A stretch of DNA of 64,000 nt from Photobacterium sp. CCB-ST2H9. Its GTDB lineage: Bacteria > Pseudomonadota > Gammaproteobacteria > Enterobacterales > Vibrionaceae. The stretch lies in contig NZ_CP100425.1 in the NCBI RefSeq assembly GCF_023151555.2, positions 992,001 through 1,056,000 of the forward strand, given 5' to 3'. Position 1 is the first letter of the stretch. Every line of letters starts with the position of its first letter. The notes beneath the pieces were generated by a model. That model saw only the letters and a list, made by a program, of their open reading frames with translations. It was not told the DNA's origin and searched no databases. Below, piece after piece: positions 27,360 through 36,126 of this stretch. Position numbers and translations under genes: made by a program.

Positions 27360-28253
27360 ATGAATATTACCCATTTGCCGCTGAACGCAATTCGTGCGTT
27401 CCTCGTATCGGCGAAACATCTGAACTTTACCAAGGCTGCGGTTGAGTTGTGTGTCACTCAGGCTGCCGTCAGTCAGCAGGTGAAGGCGCTGGAAGCCCAA
27501 CTGGGCGTGTCCTTGTTTATTCGTCAGTCCCGGGGGTTAAATTTAACGGAAGAAGGCATGATGCTGCTGCCGGTCGTGAATGGAGCCTTCGATCATTTGT
27601 CTGATGCGCTGGAGATGCTGGCGCAGGGGATCCACCGCGAAGTGGTATCCGTTGGTGTGGTCGGCACGTTCGCGGTGAACTGGCTGTTGCCTCGTCTGGC
27701 CGATTTTCAGGCGCTTTATCCCTTGATTGATCTGCGCATCTCAACGAACAACAACACGGCAGATCCGGTAGCCGAAGGTCTGGATTATCTGATTCGCTTT
27801 GGAAAAGGCAGCTGGCATGCAACGGAAGCGACGAAGCTGTTCCCCGCGCCGTTTACCGTGCTGTGTCAGCCATTGATAGGGCAGGCCATGTCCTCACCGA
27901 GAGATGTGCTGAACTACACCTTATTGCGCTCCTACCATCCCGATGAGTGGCAGCTATGGCTGGACGAAGCAAAAGTCGCGGTGCCGAAAGCAAAACTGAG
28001 TGCTATCGTCTTTGATTCATCTATCAGCATGATAGAAGCGGCGATTCAGGGCTACGGTGTGGCGCTGGCGCCGCCTGCAATGTTCGAAAGGCAGCTCGCG
28101 GAAGAAAAGCTGGTGCAGCCCTTTGAGATCTATTTGCACAAAGGCGCTTACTGGCTGACCAAACTGCACGGTCAGCAGGAAACTCAGGCGCAGCTTCAAT
28201 TTAAAGCATGGTTGCTCGAGCAAACCGGTGAAGGGCGAGGCACCCTGGGATGA
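27360..28253 (+). CDS. ampR: LysR-type regulator AmpR of the beta-lactamase gene
   Basis: 297 residues. The N-terminal sequence (HLPLNAIRAFLVSAKHLNFT, then AAVELCVTQAAVSQQVKALE and SRGLNLTEEG) matches AmpR closely, and the effector domain retains the GVVGTFAVNWLLPRL strand. In enterobacteria and Pseudomonas AmpR senses muropeptides (UDP-MurNAc-pentapeptide against anhMurNAc-peptides) and represses or activates ampC. Its divergent position next to ampC supports the name. Confidence 0.9.
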   Translation: MNITHLPLNAIRAFLVSAKHLNFTKAAVELCVTQAAVSQQVKALEAQLGVSLFIRQSRGLNLTEEGMMLLPVVNGAFDHLSDALEMLAQGIHREVVSVGVVGTFAVNWLLPRLADFQALYPLIDLRISTNNNTADPVAEGLDYLIRFGKGSWHATEATKLFPAPFTVLCQPLIGQAMSSPRDVLNYTLLRSYHPDEWQLWLDEAKVAVPKAKLSAIVFDSSISMIEAAIQGYGVALAPPAMFERQLAEEKLVQPFEIYLHKGAYWLTKLHGQQETQAQLQFKAWLLEQTGEGRGTLG

Positions 28254-28305
28254 GGTGCTCATATTTTGATGAGACAGGCTTCAGTTCATGGCACTGATTG
28301 TGCCA

Positions 28306-29301
28306 TCAGCGGATTGACGTTGGCTCATCATTCCCATCAGCATAATATCCACGCATCACTTCAATCACATTTCTCATGGCCTGCCGCAGCGCTTCTGGCT
28401 GGACGACCTGCACTTCCGGGCCGAATCTGAGCATTTCAATCAGCGCCTGTTCTGTATTGCCCGACGGTAAGGTCACGGTGGTCCAGCCGAAATCCTCGGT
28501 TTGTGTAATATGCGTATGCTGCCGGACATATGGGGGACTCAGGCCGGGTAACATTCTGAGTCCTTTTGCTGTCAGTTTGATTTCAGCAGTATTGGGATAG
28601 AGTTCTGCTTCCATCTGACGGGTACTTGCCTGCCAGTAATCGGACAGGTCAAAAGGCGTCTGCAACTCGAAATTTTGATTCAGTCTGTTCAGATTCTGGA
28701 TGCGGGCAACCCGGTAGGTTCTGGCTTGATGACGATCCTGAGGCTGAGCCACCAGATACCAGTTCCCTGCCTTTAAAACCATCCCCAGTGGATTGACGAT
28801 CCGATGGCTGCTGCCTCGCCAGCTTTGATAATCGAACTCAATCTGTCTTTTTTGCCATGCTGCGGTGAACAATTCCGGCAAATGGCTGACGGTTTCACTT
28901 TCGGTAAACCAGCCCGGGGAATCGAGCAAAAAGCAGGACTGGAAACGTTCCGCGTGACTGCGCAGTTCCGCCGGAATGGCCGCCATCAGTTTCAGTCTGG
29001 CTTCCGACATGGCAGGGGCGACTCCAAGCGCTTTCGCCGGACCGGATAAGCCAAGCATCAGCAGTGTTTCGACTTCCTGCTTCGAGAAGCCGTTGAGCTG
29101 GGTTTTATACCCGTCCAGCAACCGGTAACCACCATTGACACCTTGTTCGCTGTATACCGGAATGCCCAGCGCACTCAGACTGTCGATGTCCCGGTAGATA
29201 CTCCGGACGGACACCTGACAGGCCCGGGCTAATTCAGGGGCACGGACCAGATCGCGGGATTGTAATGTCATCAAAATGGTGAGGAGTCGGCTGGCACGCA
29301 T
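28306..29301 (-). CDS. WYL-domain transcriptional regulator (YafY type)
   Basis: 331 residues. An N-terminal HTH_11 winged helix (VRAPELARACQVSVRSIYRDIDSLSALGIPV) is followed by a WYL domain around residues 140-215 (RQIEFDYQSW, then KAGNWYLVAQ) and a C-terminal WCX domain. WYL proteins sense ligands or nucleic acids through this domain. The gene diverges from a glutathione S-transferase gene over a 121-base region with an inverted repeat, so GST is the likely target. Confidence 0.85.
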   Translation of the reverse strand: MRASRLLTILMTLQSRDLVRAPELARACQVSVRSIYRDIDSLSALGIPVYSEQGVNGGYRLLDGYKTQLNGFSKQEVETLLMLGLSGPAKALGVAPAMSEARLKLMAAIPAELRSHAERFQSCFLLDSPGWFTESETVSHLPELFTAAWQKRQIEFDYQSWRGSSHRIVNPLGMVLKAGNWYLVAQPQDRHQARTYRVARIQNLNRLNQNFELQTPFDLSDYWQASTRQMEAELYPNTAEIKLTAKGLRMLPGLSPPYVRQHTHITQTEDFGWTTVTLPSGNTEQALIEMLRFGPEVQVVQPEALRQAMRNVIEVMRGYYADGNDEPTSIR

Positions 29302-29352
29302 GTGTTTTGCTCAGATGATAAAAAAATACAGGTGAAGCATAAAATAAATCCC

Positions 29353-29377
29353 AAACCTGACAAAAACTGACAGGTTT
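29353..29377. promoter_or_regulatory. Inverted repeat between WYL regulator and GST
   Basis: AAACCTG (29353-29359) and CAGGTTT (29371-29377) are perfect inverted 7-base arms separated by 11 bases; two direct CTGACA copies lie inside. It is 46 bases before the GST start and is a plausible operator for the divergent WYL regulator. Confidence 0.45.
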
Positions 29378-29422
29378 CTTCACTATATTGGTCTGTAAAG
29401 GTCATCACAAGAGGAAAAAACC

Positions 29423-30091
29423 ATGTCAGATTCACCTGCGCAACATGAACTTGTTCTGTTTCATTCGCCGCATTCACGTTCAGCCAGTGCCCTGATTTTG
29501 CTGAAAGAGTTAGGCGTTCCTTTTCACCTGCATCTGTTAAATATGAAAGCCGGGGAGAACCGGGAAGCAGAATATCTGGCTGTGAACCCGCTCGGGAAGG
29601 TACCGGCAGTGCTGCATCGGGGGGCGTTGATCACGGAGCAGGTTGCCATTTATTTATACCTGGCGGATACCTATGCCGCTGGTGAGTTTGCCCCTGCGCT
29701 GGATGATCCGTTGCGTGGCCCTTATTTACGCTGGATGCTGTTTTACGCCGCTTGTTACGAACCGGCCGTTTGTGACAGAGCCATGGGCCTGGTGCCTGAA
29801 AACCGGATTGTCAGCCCTTACAGTGATTATGAAACGGTGACTCAGACGCTGATCGATCAATTAAGCCAGGGCCCGTATCTGCTGGGAGAGCGCTTTACGG
29901 CTGCTGACCTGTTATGGGCAAACTCGCTCGATTACTGTATCGCTTTTGGCTTAGTGGAAGCGCACCCGGTGCTGACGGCCTATGTGCAGCGCGTGGTTCA
30001 CCGTCCGAGTTTTGCTGAAGTGAAAGCGTTTGATGCAGAACTGGCCGCCGCTCATGAAGCACAGATTGCCCGGCAGGACGTTGAGTCATAG
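29423..30091 (+). CDS. Glutathione S-transferase family protein
   Basis: 222 residues with a thioredoxin-like N-domain (ELVLFHSPHSRSASALILLKEL) and the glutathione-binding VNPLGKVPAVLHRGALITEQVAIYLYLAD (positions about 50-78), followed by an all-helical C-domain with GPYLLGERFTAADLLWAN. It resembles beta/zeta-like bacterial GSTs and would conjugate or reduce small electrophiles with glutathione. GAGGAAAAAACC precedes the ATG. Divergent from the WYL regulator, probably under its control. Confidence 0.85.
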   Translation: MSDSPAQHELVLFHSPHSRSASALILLKELGVPFHLHLLNMKAGENREAEYLAVNPLGKVPAVLHRGALITEQVAIYLYLADTYAAGEFAPALDDPLRGPYLRWMLFYAACYEPAVCDRAMGLVPENRIVSPYSDYETVTQTLIDQLSQGPYLLGERFTAADLLWANSLDYCIAFGLVEAHPVLTAYVQRVVHRPSFAEVKAFDAELAAAHEAQIARQDVES

Positions 30092-30301
30092 AAGATAGGC
30101 TTTACGAAGTCCTTTGCGGATATTGCCAGAGAATGACGGAAACGGTTTGCGGAATCTGATATTGAAGGGCGTGTCCCTCATCCTGACGCTAAAATCATGA
30201 CTGTGGGTTCGACATTCACTGAGATGACCTTCAGGTTGCTTTTCCGAAGAGCGGCTGCGTCCGAACGCTCTTGCCGGCAACCTGAGGGTTAAGGAGACAT
30301 C

Positions 30302-30817
30302 ATGAATTTTAAATCGTGGAGTGTTTTCTGTCTGGCGTTGGGGCTGAGCGCCGGGGTTATGGCTGAAGAAGCAGAGCAGTCTATTTATAACGGCTCTCTG
30401 GAAAACCGGGTGAAAACGCTGAGTGCGATTCAGCCTGGTCTGGGCGTTGTGATGCATGAAATCGGGCGGCGGATGGTGAGTGCGCATCAGGCCGCCAACG
30501 GCGAGAACTGGGGATTAGCCCAGTATGAGCTGAAAGAGCTGCTGGAAGCTCAGGAAGTGGCTGAACTGACGCGCCCGAACCGGGCAGAAATGCTCAAAGC
30601 GTTTGAAAAAACGTATCTTGACCCGCTCGGCGAATCGATTGAGAAGAAAGACCTGAAGCAGTTCAATCAGCGTTTTTCTGATGCGGTGACGGGTTGCAAT
30701 GCTTGTCATACGGCGCTGGGTCACAGTTTTATCAAGTTCCAGCTGCCAATGGGGCAGGGCCGTTCGATGTTGGATGTCAATGTGAAGACAGAGCCCAGTT
30801 ATGAGGAAGGGGATTAG
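30302..30817 (+). CDS. Periplasmic c-type cytochrome (single haem)
   Basis: 171 residues. A signal peptide (FKSWSVFCLALGLSAGVMA) leads to a helical protein with one CxxCH haem site (GCNACHTALGH) near residue 135, late in the chain. This placement and the helical composition resemble cytochrome c' -like proteins; there is a possible distal Met (ELPMGQ) just after. It would sit in the periplasm in electron transfer or gas binding. The ATG follows AAGGAGACATC. It is a lone gene; a bidirectional terminator follows. Confidence 0.75.
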   Translation: MNFKSWSVFCLALGLSAGVMAEEAEQSIYNGSLENRVKTLSAIQPGLGVVMHEIGRRMVSAHQAANGENWGLAQYELKELLEAQEVAELTRPNRAEMLKAFEKTYLDPLGESIEKKDLKQFNQRFSDAVTGCNACHTALGHSFIKFQLPMGQGRSMLDVNVKTEPSYEEGD

Positions 30818-30849
30818 GACAAAAAACGCTGCGATCATTGTTTTCGAAC

Positions 30850-30881
30850 TGAGCCTGCCGACATTACATCAGGCAGGCTCA
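30850..30881. terminator. Bidirectional terminator between cytochrome and HEAT-repeat genes
   Basis: Perfect 10-base arms TGAGCCTGCC and GGCAGGCTCA around a 12-base loop, between two convergent genes. Confidence 0.65.
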
Positions 30882-30891
30882 GGGAGAGGAT

Positions 30892-32862
30892 TTACGGAGT
30901 CACATCAGTTTGCGCTTGCGCGTACTTATCAACGATTCCCTGTAACCTGTCTTTAATTTGCTGATTCGATTCCTGCGCAATCTGCTGCTGAATCTGATCG
31001 AGCGTTTTGTTGTCGAGTGAACGGTAACTCAGAGAGTTGGCTGCAACTTCGCGGGTTGCGGAATTGGCGTCATCTCTGAGCGTTTGCATCAGATACTGAG
31101 TGGCGTCTGCGCCCGGTACAAACCGGAGCGCATGGGTCGCCCGCTGACGAATGTCGGCATTTGACTGCTCGGTATAGCTTTTCAGATCGGAGAATGTCAG
31201 ATACTGCCCCATATTGCCCAGCACGGTTAAGTGGTGCAGGGTTTGTGAAGGTTCTGCCGATGCTTTCAGTTGCTGCAGTTGCTCCGAGACATAGCCGTTC
31301 GCGGTTGTCGTATCTTCCACACCCATGCGCTGAACCATGGCACTCTTCGCCAGATCGACATTGGCAGACAGATTGTCTGTCATCGCCCGGCTGTCCATCA
31401 GATTTGAGAAGCGCTCAAAGGTTTGGGTATTTCCCTGCGGTGACAGTGCCAGCGAAGCCATGATCGAGGTTGCCGCCTGCGTTTCACTCATCCGGGCGTT
31501 TAGTGTGGTCAGCATGGCGTCCTGCGCCGGACGGCTCGCGACTGTACTCAAAGCGCTCAGGTACAGGCTGAAACCCGGTTCACTGGTGCCAAACTTGGTC
31601 AGATCGTTCGTGAGCAAATCCAGATTGCCGGGGTAGGCGCGGGCAAAGTTTTGCAGCATGGCGCTCAGTTGGTTTTCTGCTTTCATTCGTTCCAGACCAT
31701 CCAGTGCGAGCATGGCGTCGTAGAGGTCTTTGATTTCCTGATAGGCCGCTTCAGCGGTCGTGTTTACCCCCTGGGTCGCCTGATCCCGGGCGTCTTTTGC
31801 TTCGGCTTGTTGCTGCTGAGAGCCTGAAGCCTTGTTCGTCCCATTTCCTGTCGACAGGAAAACATCGCTGGCAGAAAGCTGAACCTGACGTCCGGCTTGA
31901 GTGTGCTTGATCAGCGCCAGCTCGACTGGACTGATATTGTCCGCCCAGGATGTCAGTTTCATGTCCAGCAGGTTTCGGCTGGTGGCCAGCGGCTGGCCGT
32001 TCATGTGGTGCTGCACGCTCTCGTCCACCGACAGCTGCGTGAGCATGCGGTTGGTTTGATCCCACAGGGCTTTGTGACTGAAAGTGTATTCTGCACTCAG
32101 CTTATTCTCTAAGCCGCGAGCCTGATCATACAGGGCTTTTTTCAGTTCACGGCGTTTAAATAATTGATAGATATTGTTCGCTGAAGTCGTACTGTCATCC
32201 AGTTTCAGGGTGTAGTTGGCGGAGAATTCGCCATTGTAATCCTGTTCTGTGCGTTGCCATTGATCCTGATCGTTTACTGTCTCAGGAACGATGTTTTGCA
32301 TCAGGAAGGCGATGGTTTCCATCGTTTTCAGCGACGTATGCGGCTGTGACAGGTACACTTCCTGGATTTCCCCTTCAGGGGTGGTGACAAACTCAATGCC
32401 TTCCTGAACCTGCTGACGGATTGCATCCACAATTTCCGGGCTGGTCTCCTGGTTGACCACAGCAGTCACGGTCGGATCCGGCATTCGGATCAGATGATAA
32501 ATCTGATCTTGACGCATTTGACGGTACTGGAACAAATTCCCGGAGAGGTCAAACCGGATGCTTTGTTCAACACTGGTGCCCGGCGCTGAGAAGGCGATAT
32601 CGCCACCATACCGGACATCAAAAACCTGTTTGTTGTATTCGTAAGAGGCGCTATCAGCTGGTGATGAAGCAGGCTTGCTGCTTTGCTGAAAAGCAGGTGT
32701 TTCATTTGTTTCGTTGGACTTTGAGGTCTGTGTCTGGTTTGAAGCGGCCGCGGACTGAGGCTTCGATGCCTCGGCACCGGAAGAACCTGAAAATAGATAC
32801 AGCGAGGCGCCTGCAACCACACAGCAGACCAGAGCCAGCATGATCAGTAACTTGTTTTTCAT
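30892..32862 (-). CDS. Exported HEAT-repeat protein with vitellogenin-like layout
   Basis: About 656 residues. An N-terminal hydrophobic segment (LLIMLALVCCVVAGASLYLF) directs export or anchors the protein. Residues about 60-330 are beta-rich and include a stretch like the large lipid-transfer (vitellogenin-N) beta-barrel (TTPEGEIQEVYLSQ; LKTMETIAFLMQNIVPE). After a Gln/Ala-rich linker, residues about 380-655 form a helical superhelix with HEAT-like repeats (ATHALRFVPGADATQYLMQTL; ATREVAANSLSY). The order barrel-then-superhelix matches eukaryotic lipid-transfer proteins. ATG 32862 is chosen for the signal. It follows a beta-rich secreted gene across a strong hairpin. The similarity is recognised by layout, not by alignment. 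Confidence 0.55.
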   Translation of the reverse strand: MKNKLLIMLALVCCVVAGASLYLFSGSSGAEASKPQSAAASNQTQTSKSNETNETPAFQQSSKPASSPADSASYEYNKQVFDVRYGGDIAFSAPGTSVEQSIRFDLSGNLFQYRQMRQDQIYHLIRMPDPTVTAVVNQETSPEIVDAIRQQVQEGIEFVTTPEGEIQEVYLSQPHTSLKTMETIAFLMQNIVPETVNDQDQWQRTEQDYNGEFSANYTLKLDDSTTSANNIYQLFKRRELKKALYDQARGLENKLSAEYTFSHKALWDQTNRMLTQLSVDESVQHHMNGQPLATSRNLLDMKLTSWADNISPVELALIKHTQAGRQVQLSASDVFLSTGNGTNKASGSQQQQAEAKDARDQATQGVNTTAEAAYQEIKDLYDAMLALDGLERMKAENQLSAMLQNFARAYPGNLDLLTNDLTKFGTSEPGFSLYLSALSTVASRPAQDAMLTTLNARMSETQAATSIMASLALSPQGNTQTFERFSNLMDSRAMTDNLSANVDLAKSAMVQRMGVEDTTTANGYVSEQLQQLKASAEPSQTLHHLTVLGNMGQYLTFSDLKSYTEQSNADIRQRATHALRFVPGADATQYLMQTLRDDANSATREVAANSLSYRSLDNKTLDQIQQQIAQESNQQIKDRLQGIVDKYAQAQTDVTP

Positions 32863-32889
32863 AGAATTTTGACTCTTGACACAGAAATG

Positions 32890-32914
32890 CTCCCCGTACC
32901 AGAGGTACGGGGAG
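32890..32914 (-). terminator. Strong hairpin between the secreted-protein pair
   Basis: Perfect 11-base arms CTCCCCGTACC and GGTACGGGGAG enclose AGA, with no following T-run on the minus strand. It may attenuate the downstream HEAT gene or stabilise the upstream message. Confidence 0.5.
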
Positions 32915-32932
32915 AAGGATATCACCCAGAGA

Positions 32933-33799
32933 TTATTTCACTGGAAGGAAGGCCTTACCTTCCGCCAGAGTATGCTCGAAGGTGTAGCCTGGCCACTCAT
33001 AGATCGTCAGTTTGTACTTGTCGTTCACAGAGCCGTAGATGTTACCACCTGCCAGGTTTGCAGTGTTGGTGATGCCGTAGCCAAATCCGAAACCGTTCTG
33101 CTCAGCTTCCCAGCGACCATAGGCTTCAAAAGCCAGATCGTCTTTGACGACAGACATTTCGCCACCTAAAGAGATCTTGTTCAGCAAAATTCGTGCTGAG
33201 GCTTCCGCAAAACCTTTCACATCTGCACTCGGCACAGCTTTTGCCGTCAGAGCCAGGTTTTCATAGCCGGCTTCCAGACCTACATTCAGCTTGGTTCTGA
33301 CGCCAACGCCAACATCCAGAATTACAGGACCCAGCGGGATACCGGCATACAGACCCAGGTCTGGGATCGGCAGGATTGGCATATCTTTTTTCAGGGCGCT
33401 GCCTTCTTCAGAAGACATGGTGTATTCCTGAGAAATGATATCCGTACCCATGATATTGACGTGGCCGTCAACACCGAACTGCGCATCCGTTGTGGCGGTT
33501 GCACCCGCTTTGACGGAGGCTACCTGGATATCGTTGTCCAGCAGGTGACCGTCAATTCCGGCGACGCCTTCAACACGCAGACAGCTCTGACGGCCCTGAA
33601 CATACAGGAAGCCCTTGATGGTTGAGGATGCCAGATCCTTTGAAGAATCATCGACATCTTTGGTGTAGGAACCGCCAAACTTCGCATCAACAAGCGGGTC
33701 GCCAGAGGCAATACAGTCACCATAAAGCGAAGCTTGCGCAAAAGACGAGATTCCTAAAAGTGGTAATGCAGCAAGTGCTAATCGTTTCGTCTTAGTCAT
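32933..33799 (-). CDS. Secreted beta-rich unknown protein
   Basis: 288 residues. A signal peptide (KRLALAALPLLGISSFAQA) precedes a mature protein that is rich in glycine and beta-strand patterns (GVDGHVNIMGTDI, LGPVILDVGVGVRTKLNVGLEAGYENLALTAKA). The family was not recognised. It contains two cysteines (Cys28, and one in GRQSCLRVEG) that could form a disulfide. It lies 70 bases upstream of the HEAT-repeat gene on the same strand, so the two are probably one unit: perhaps a lipid-transfer or envelope system. Confidence 0.6.
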   Translation of the reverse strand: MTKTKRLALAALPLLGISSFAQASLYGDCIASGDPLVDAKFGGSYTKDVDDSSKDLASSTIKGFLYVQGRQSCLRVEGVAGIDGHLLDNDIQVASVKAGATATTDAQFGVDGHVNIMGTDIISQEYTMSSEEGSALKKDMPILPIPDLGLYAGIPLGPVILDVGVGVRTKLNVGLEAGYENLALTAKAVPSADVKGFAEASARILLNKISLGGEMSVVKDDLAFEAYGRWEAEQNGFGFGYGITNTANLAGGNIYGSVNDKYKLTIYEWPGYTFEHTLAEGKAFLPVK

Positions 33800-34800
33800 T
33801 TAAGATTTCCTTATATAATGGTTTGAAAAGGTAATCTTGAGTTCCCCTGAAAATATCCCTGATGGTTGAATACCAGTGAAATATACAAAGTGTCCGCTAA
33901 TTTCCAACCATCTACACGATTACGCTTCATTTGGAAAACGAAGTGACAGGCAGAAATATTTCTGAACTCTTTTGTCAATGTGTCGGGAACGAGTAATGAG
34001 GAAGCAATAGACTTGTTCATCATTCGCCGATACGAAACAATCATTTTTTATTCTTGTTTCCTGACAATTTCAAAGCTATCAAAACAGTTGTTTAAAGTCT
34101 ATTCAAATTTGTATTTTTTTAATCGAATCTTATTGATGTTATTTATTGATAAATATTGTTGTAAATAAATTTACAATCGAATTACATATGTCGGCTTGTT
34201 TTCATTATAAATCTATTTTTCGTATATTAGTGGAATATGTTTTCCTGGGAGTTCATTGATTTCAATTTCATGTCTTCCGCATAATTATTCCTGTGTTCTG
34301 AAATGTATGAATACAATAGTTTGCGTTATGATTTGTTTTTAACTCATTGTTTTTTTAGTGATTTTATTTGGTTTTGATGTGGGTTTTATTTAGGGATTTC
34401 TGTTTTAGCTCCTGCTGGTTGATGTTATGGAATACTCTGGGTTAGTCAGGTTTTGAACGATGTTCCAATAAATCTGTAATCTAGATAATAACCCGCCAGA
34501 TGTTGGTTTTTTTACAACAGGAACACGATTTTGGTTAAGAATTATCCATGCCGGATAATTTCAATCTTCCTACTTTAGTATTTATGAATATTTTGGAACC
34601 AGATAAAAGTCATGATTTTTTTATGGTTTTTTAAGTCCCCAAATAATTATGGAAACTGGTTTTATGATTTGTATGTCATGAGACTGCTGATGTCAGACGG
34701 ACTCACTGTATTTAGAATACCGAAAAACAGGTGTTTTATTCTAAGGCGAAATAAGTTGATCAGGACGTGTCCAGAAATTCTCATTTGATAGCACCTTGTC
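33800..34800. other. Roughly 1 kb AT-rich gene-free stretch
   Basis: Visibly AT-rich sequence with long T runs separates the beta-rich secreted gene (leftward) from the MFS terminator. Short open frames exist (for example 33811-34044 and 33980-34168) but have no good ribosome-binding sites or protein-like composition. It must hold the promoter of the secreted pair. I see no tRNA, repeat array or clear small RNA. Confidence 0.6.
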
Positions 34801-34828
34801 AAAATGCCCGTCTGAAAACAGACAGGCA
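34801..34828 (-). terminator. Terminator of the Bcr/CflA-like MFS gene
   Basis: On the minus strand TGCC(T)GTCTG and CAGAC(G)GGCA pair with one mismatch around TTTT and are followed by TTTTG. Confidence 0.65.
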
Positions 34829-34860
34829 ATACGGGGCAGATATAAAGTGAGCGATGTGGC

Positions 34861-36027
34861 TTATTTGTTCTGAATATTCGAAGCACGTAAATCTGCTGTA
34901 TGAGTGACCTGAATCCACAGCGTCACCAGCATCATGCACAAGGCAGTGAAAAGCAGTATCAAACCCAGATTGCGGACAAGTCCGCACAATGCCAGCGATA
35001 AACCAATCAGCAGATAATAAAGAAGTCCGAATAATGCACCTGCGCTTCCGGTGCAATGCTGGTAGCTGACCAGTGCCTGGCTGAGAATATTTGGAATCGC
35101 GACTCCGAAGCCCATCACAACCAGCAGCATTGGGGCTAAAAAAGCAATGCTGTCTTGCAGTGCCAAGACTCCCAGGCTTCCCATGCAGGCAAGCATTGCT
35201 GAAATCATCAGTAACCGGGCGTAGTTGAATCCGGTTTGAATGGCTTTCTGATTCAACAGACTCCCCAGCATCGTACCCAGTGCAAGTACCCCCCCACTGT
35301 ATCCGAATTGCTGGCTATTCAACCCAAGCCGTTCAAACAGAAAGGGACCTTGCAGGTAATAGGAAAACAGCAGTACGTTGAATCCGGCGACCAACAAGGC
35401 GCTGCGCACAAGGTGCGGATCCCGCAACATGGAAACAGCCAGTGTCATCAGTGCTGGCCGGGCAGCCCGTTGTGTCTGTGTTTCAGGAATGAAAACGAGG
35501 CTCAGTCCCCACAACAGGGCGGCCATGGCACTGAGTGTGGCAAATACAGCCAGATAGCCGCCCCAGCTGACCATGATGCCTCCGAGCAGCATACCAATCA
35601 CCGGGCTGATGGAAAGTGCAATGCCGACCCGGGCGAATGCTTTGCTTAAGGCATGACCCCGGAAACAATCGCGGAACATGGTCTGGACGACGACAGAGCC
35701 GACCGCTGCCCCAAATGCGCTGATGGCCCGAAGCACCAGCAAGGTCTGGAAGTTTTCTATCCAGAGCGCGCTCAGGGCGCTGACACCATAAATCATCAGC
35801 CCTGCTAAAAGGACAGGGCGACGTCCCCAGATATCACACAAGATTCCCCAGGTGACAACACCGGCTGCAAATGCTGCGAAATATACGGCGAGTGTCTGTC
35901 CGGCCAGTGCTTCAGAAACAGAAAAGTGAGCTGCAATATCCGGCAGGGCGGGGCTGTAGATCGTTTCTGCAATTTGCGGAAACATGATGAAGCAAATGAG
36001 CAATGCGACAGAAGGCGCTGCTTTCAT
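34861..36027 (-). CDS. MFS drug efflux transporter (Bcr/CflA-like)
   Basis: 388 residues, twelve membrane segments. Motif A reads GILCDIWGRRPVLLAG, and helix 1 has YSPALPDIAAHFSVSEALAGQT, the Bcr/CflA hallmark. The central AISAFGAAVGSVVVQTMFRDCF is the helix 4-5 motif of drug:proton antiporters. It would export small hydrophobic drugs. It diverges from an AraC regulator 99 bases away, which probably controls it. A terminator follows. Confidence 0.85.
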   Translation of the reverse strand: MKAAPSVALLICFIMFPQIAETIYSPALPDIAAHFSVSEALAGQTLAVYFAAFAAGVVTWGILCDIWGRRPVLLAGLMIYGVSALSALWIENFQTLLVLRAISAFGAAVGSVVVQTMFRDCFRGHALSKAFARVGIALSISPVIGMLLGGIMVSWGGYLAVFATLSAMAALLWGLSLVFIPETQTQRAARPALMTLAVSMLRDPHLVRSALLVAGFNVLLFSYYLQGPFLFERLGLNSQQFGYSGGVLALGTMLGSLLNQKAIQTGFNYARLLMISAMLACMGSLGVLALQDSIAFLAPMLLVVMGFGVAIPNILSQALVSYQHCTGSAGALFGLLYYLLIGLSLALCGLVRNLGLILLFTALCMMLVTLWIQVTHTADLRASNIQNK

Positions 36028-36126
36028 GGGATTCTCCTGAGTGAATGAAAGTGGCGCTAGTCTAAGGTCCAGAGAAATGTTCCAATAACGAAGCTCAGAC
36101 AGAAAACATCAAAATAGAGACATCTT

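Noticed and set aside
33811..34886. Short open frames in the AT-rich gap as genes
   Set aside because: They lack ribosome-binding sites and have low-complexity, AT-driven composition.
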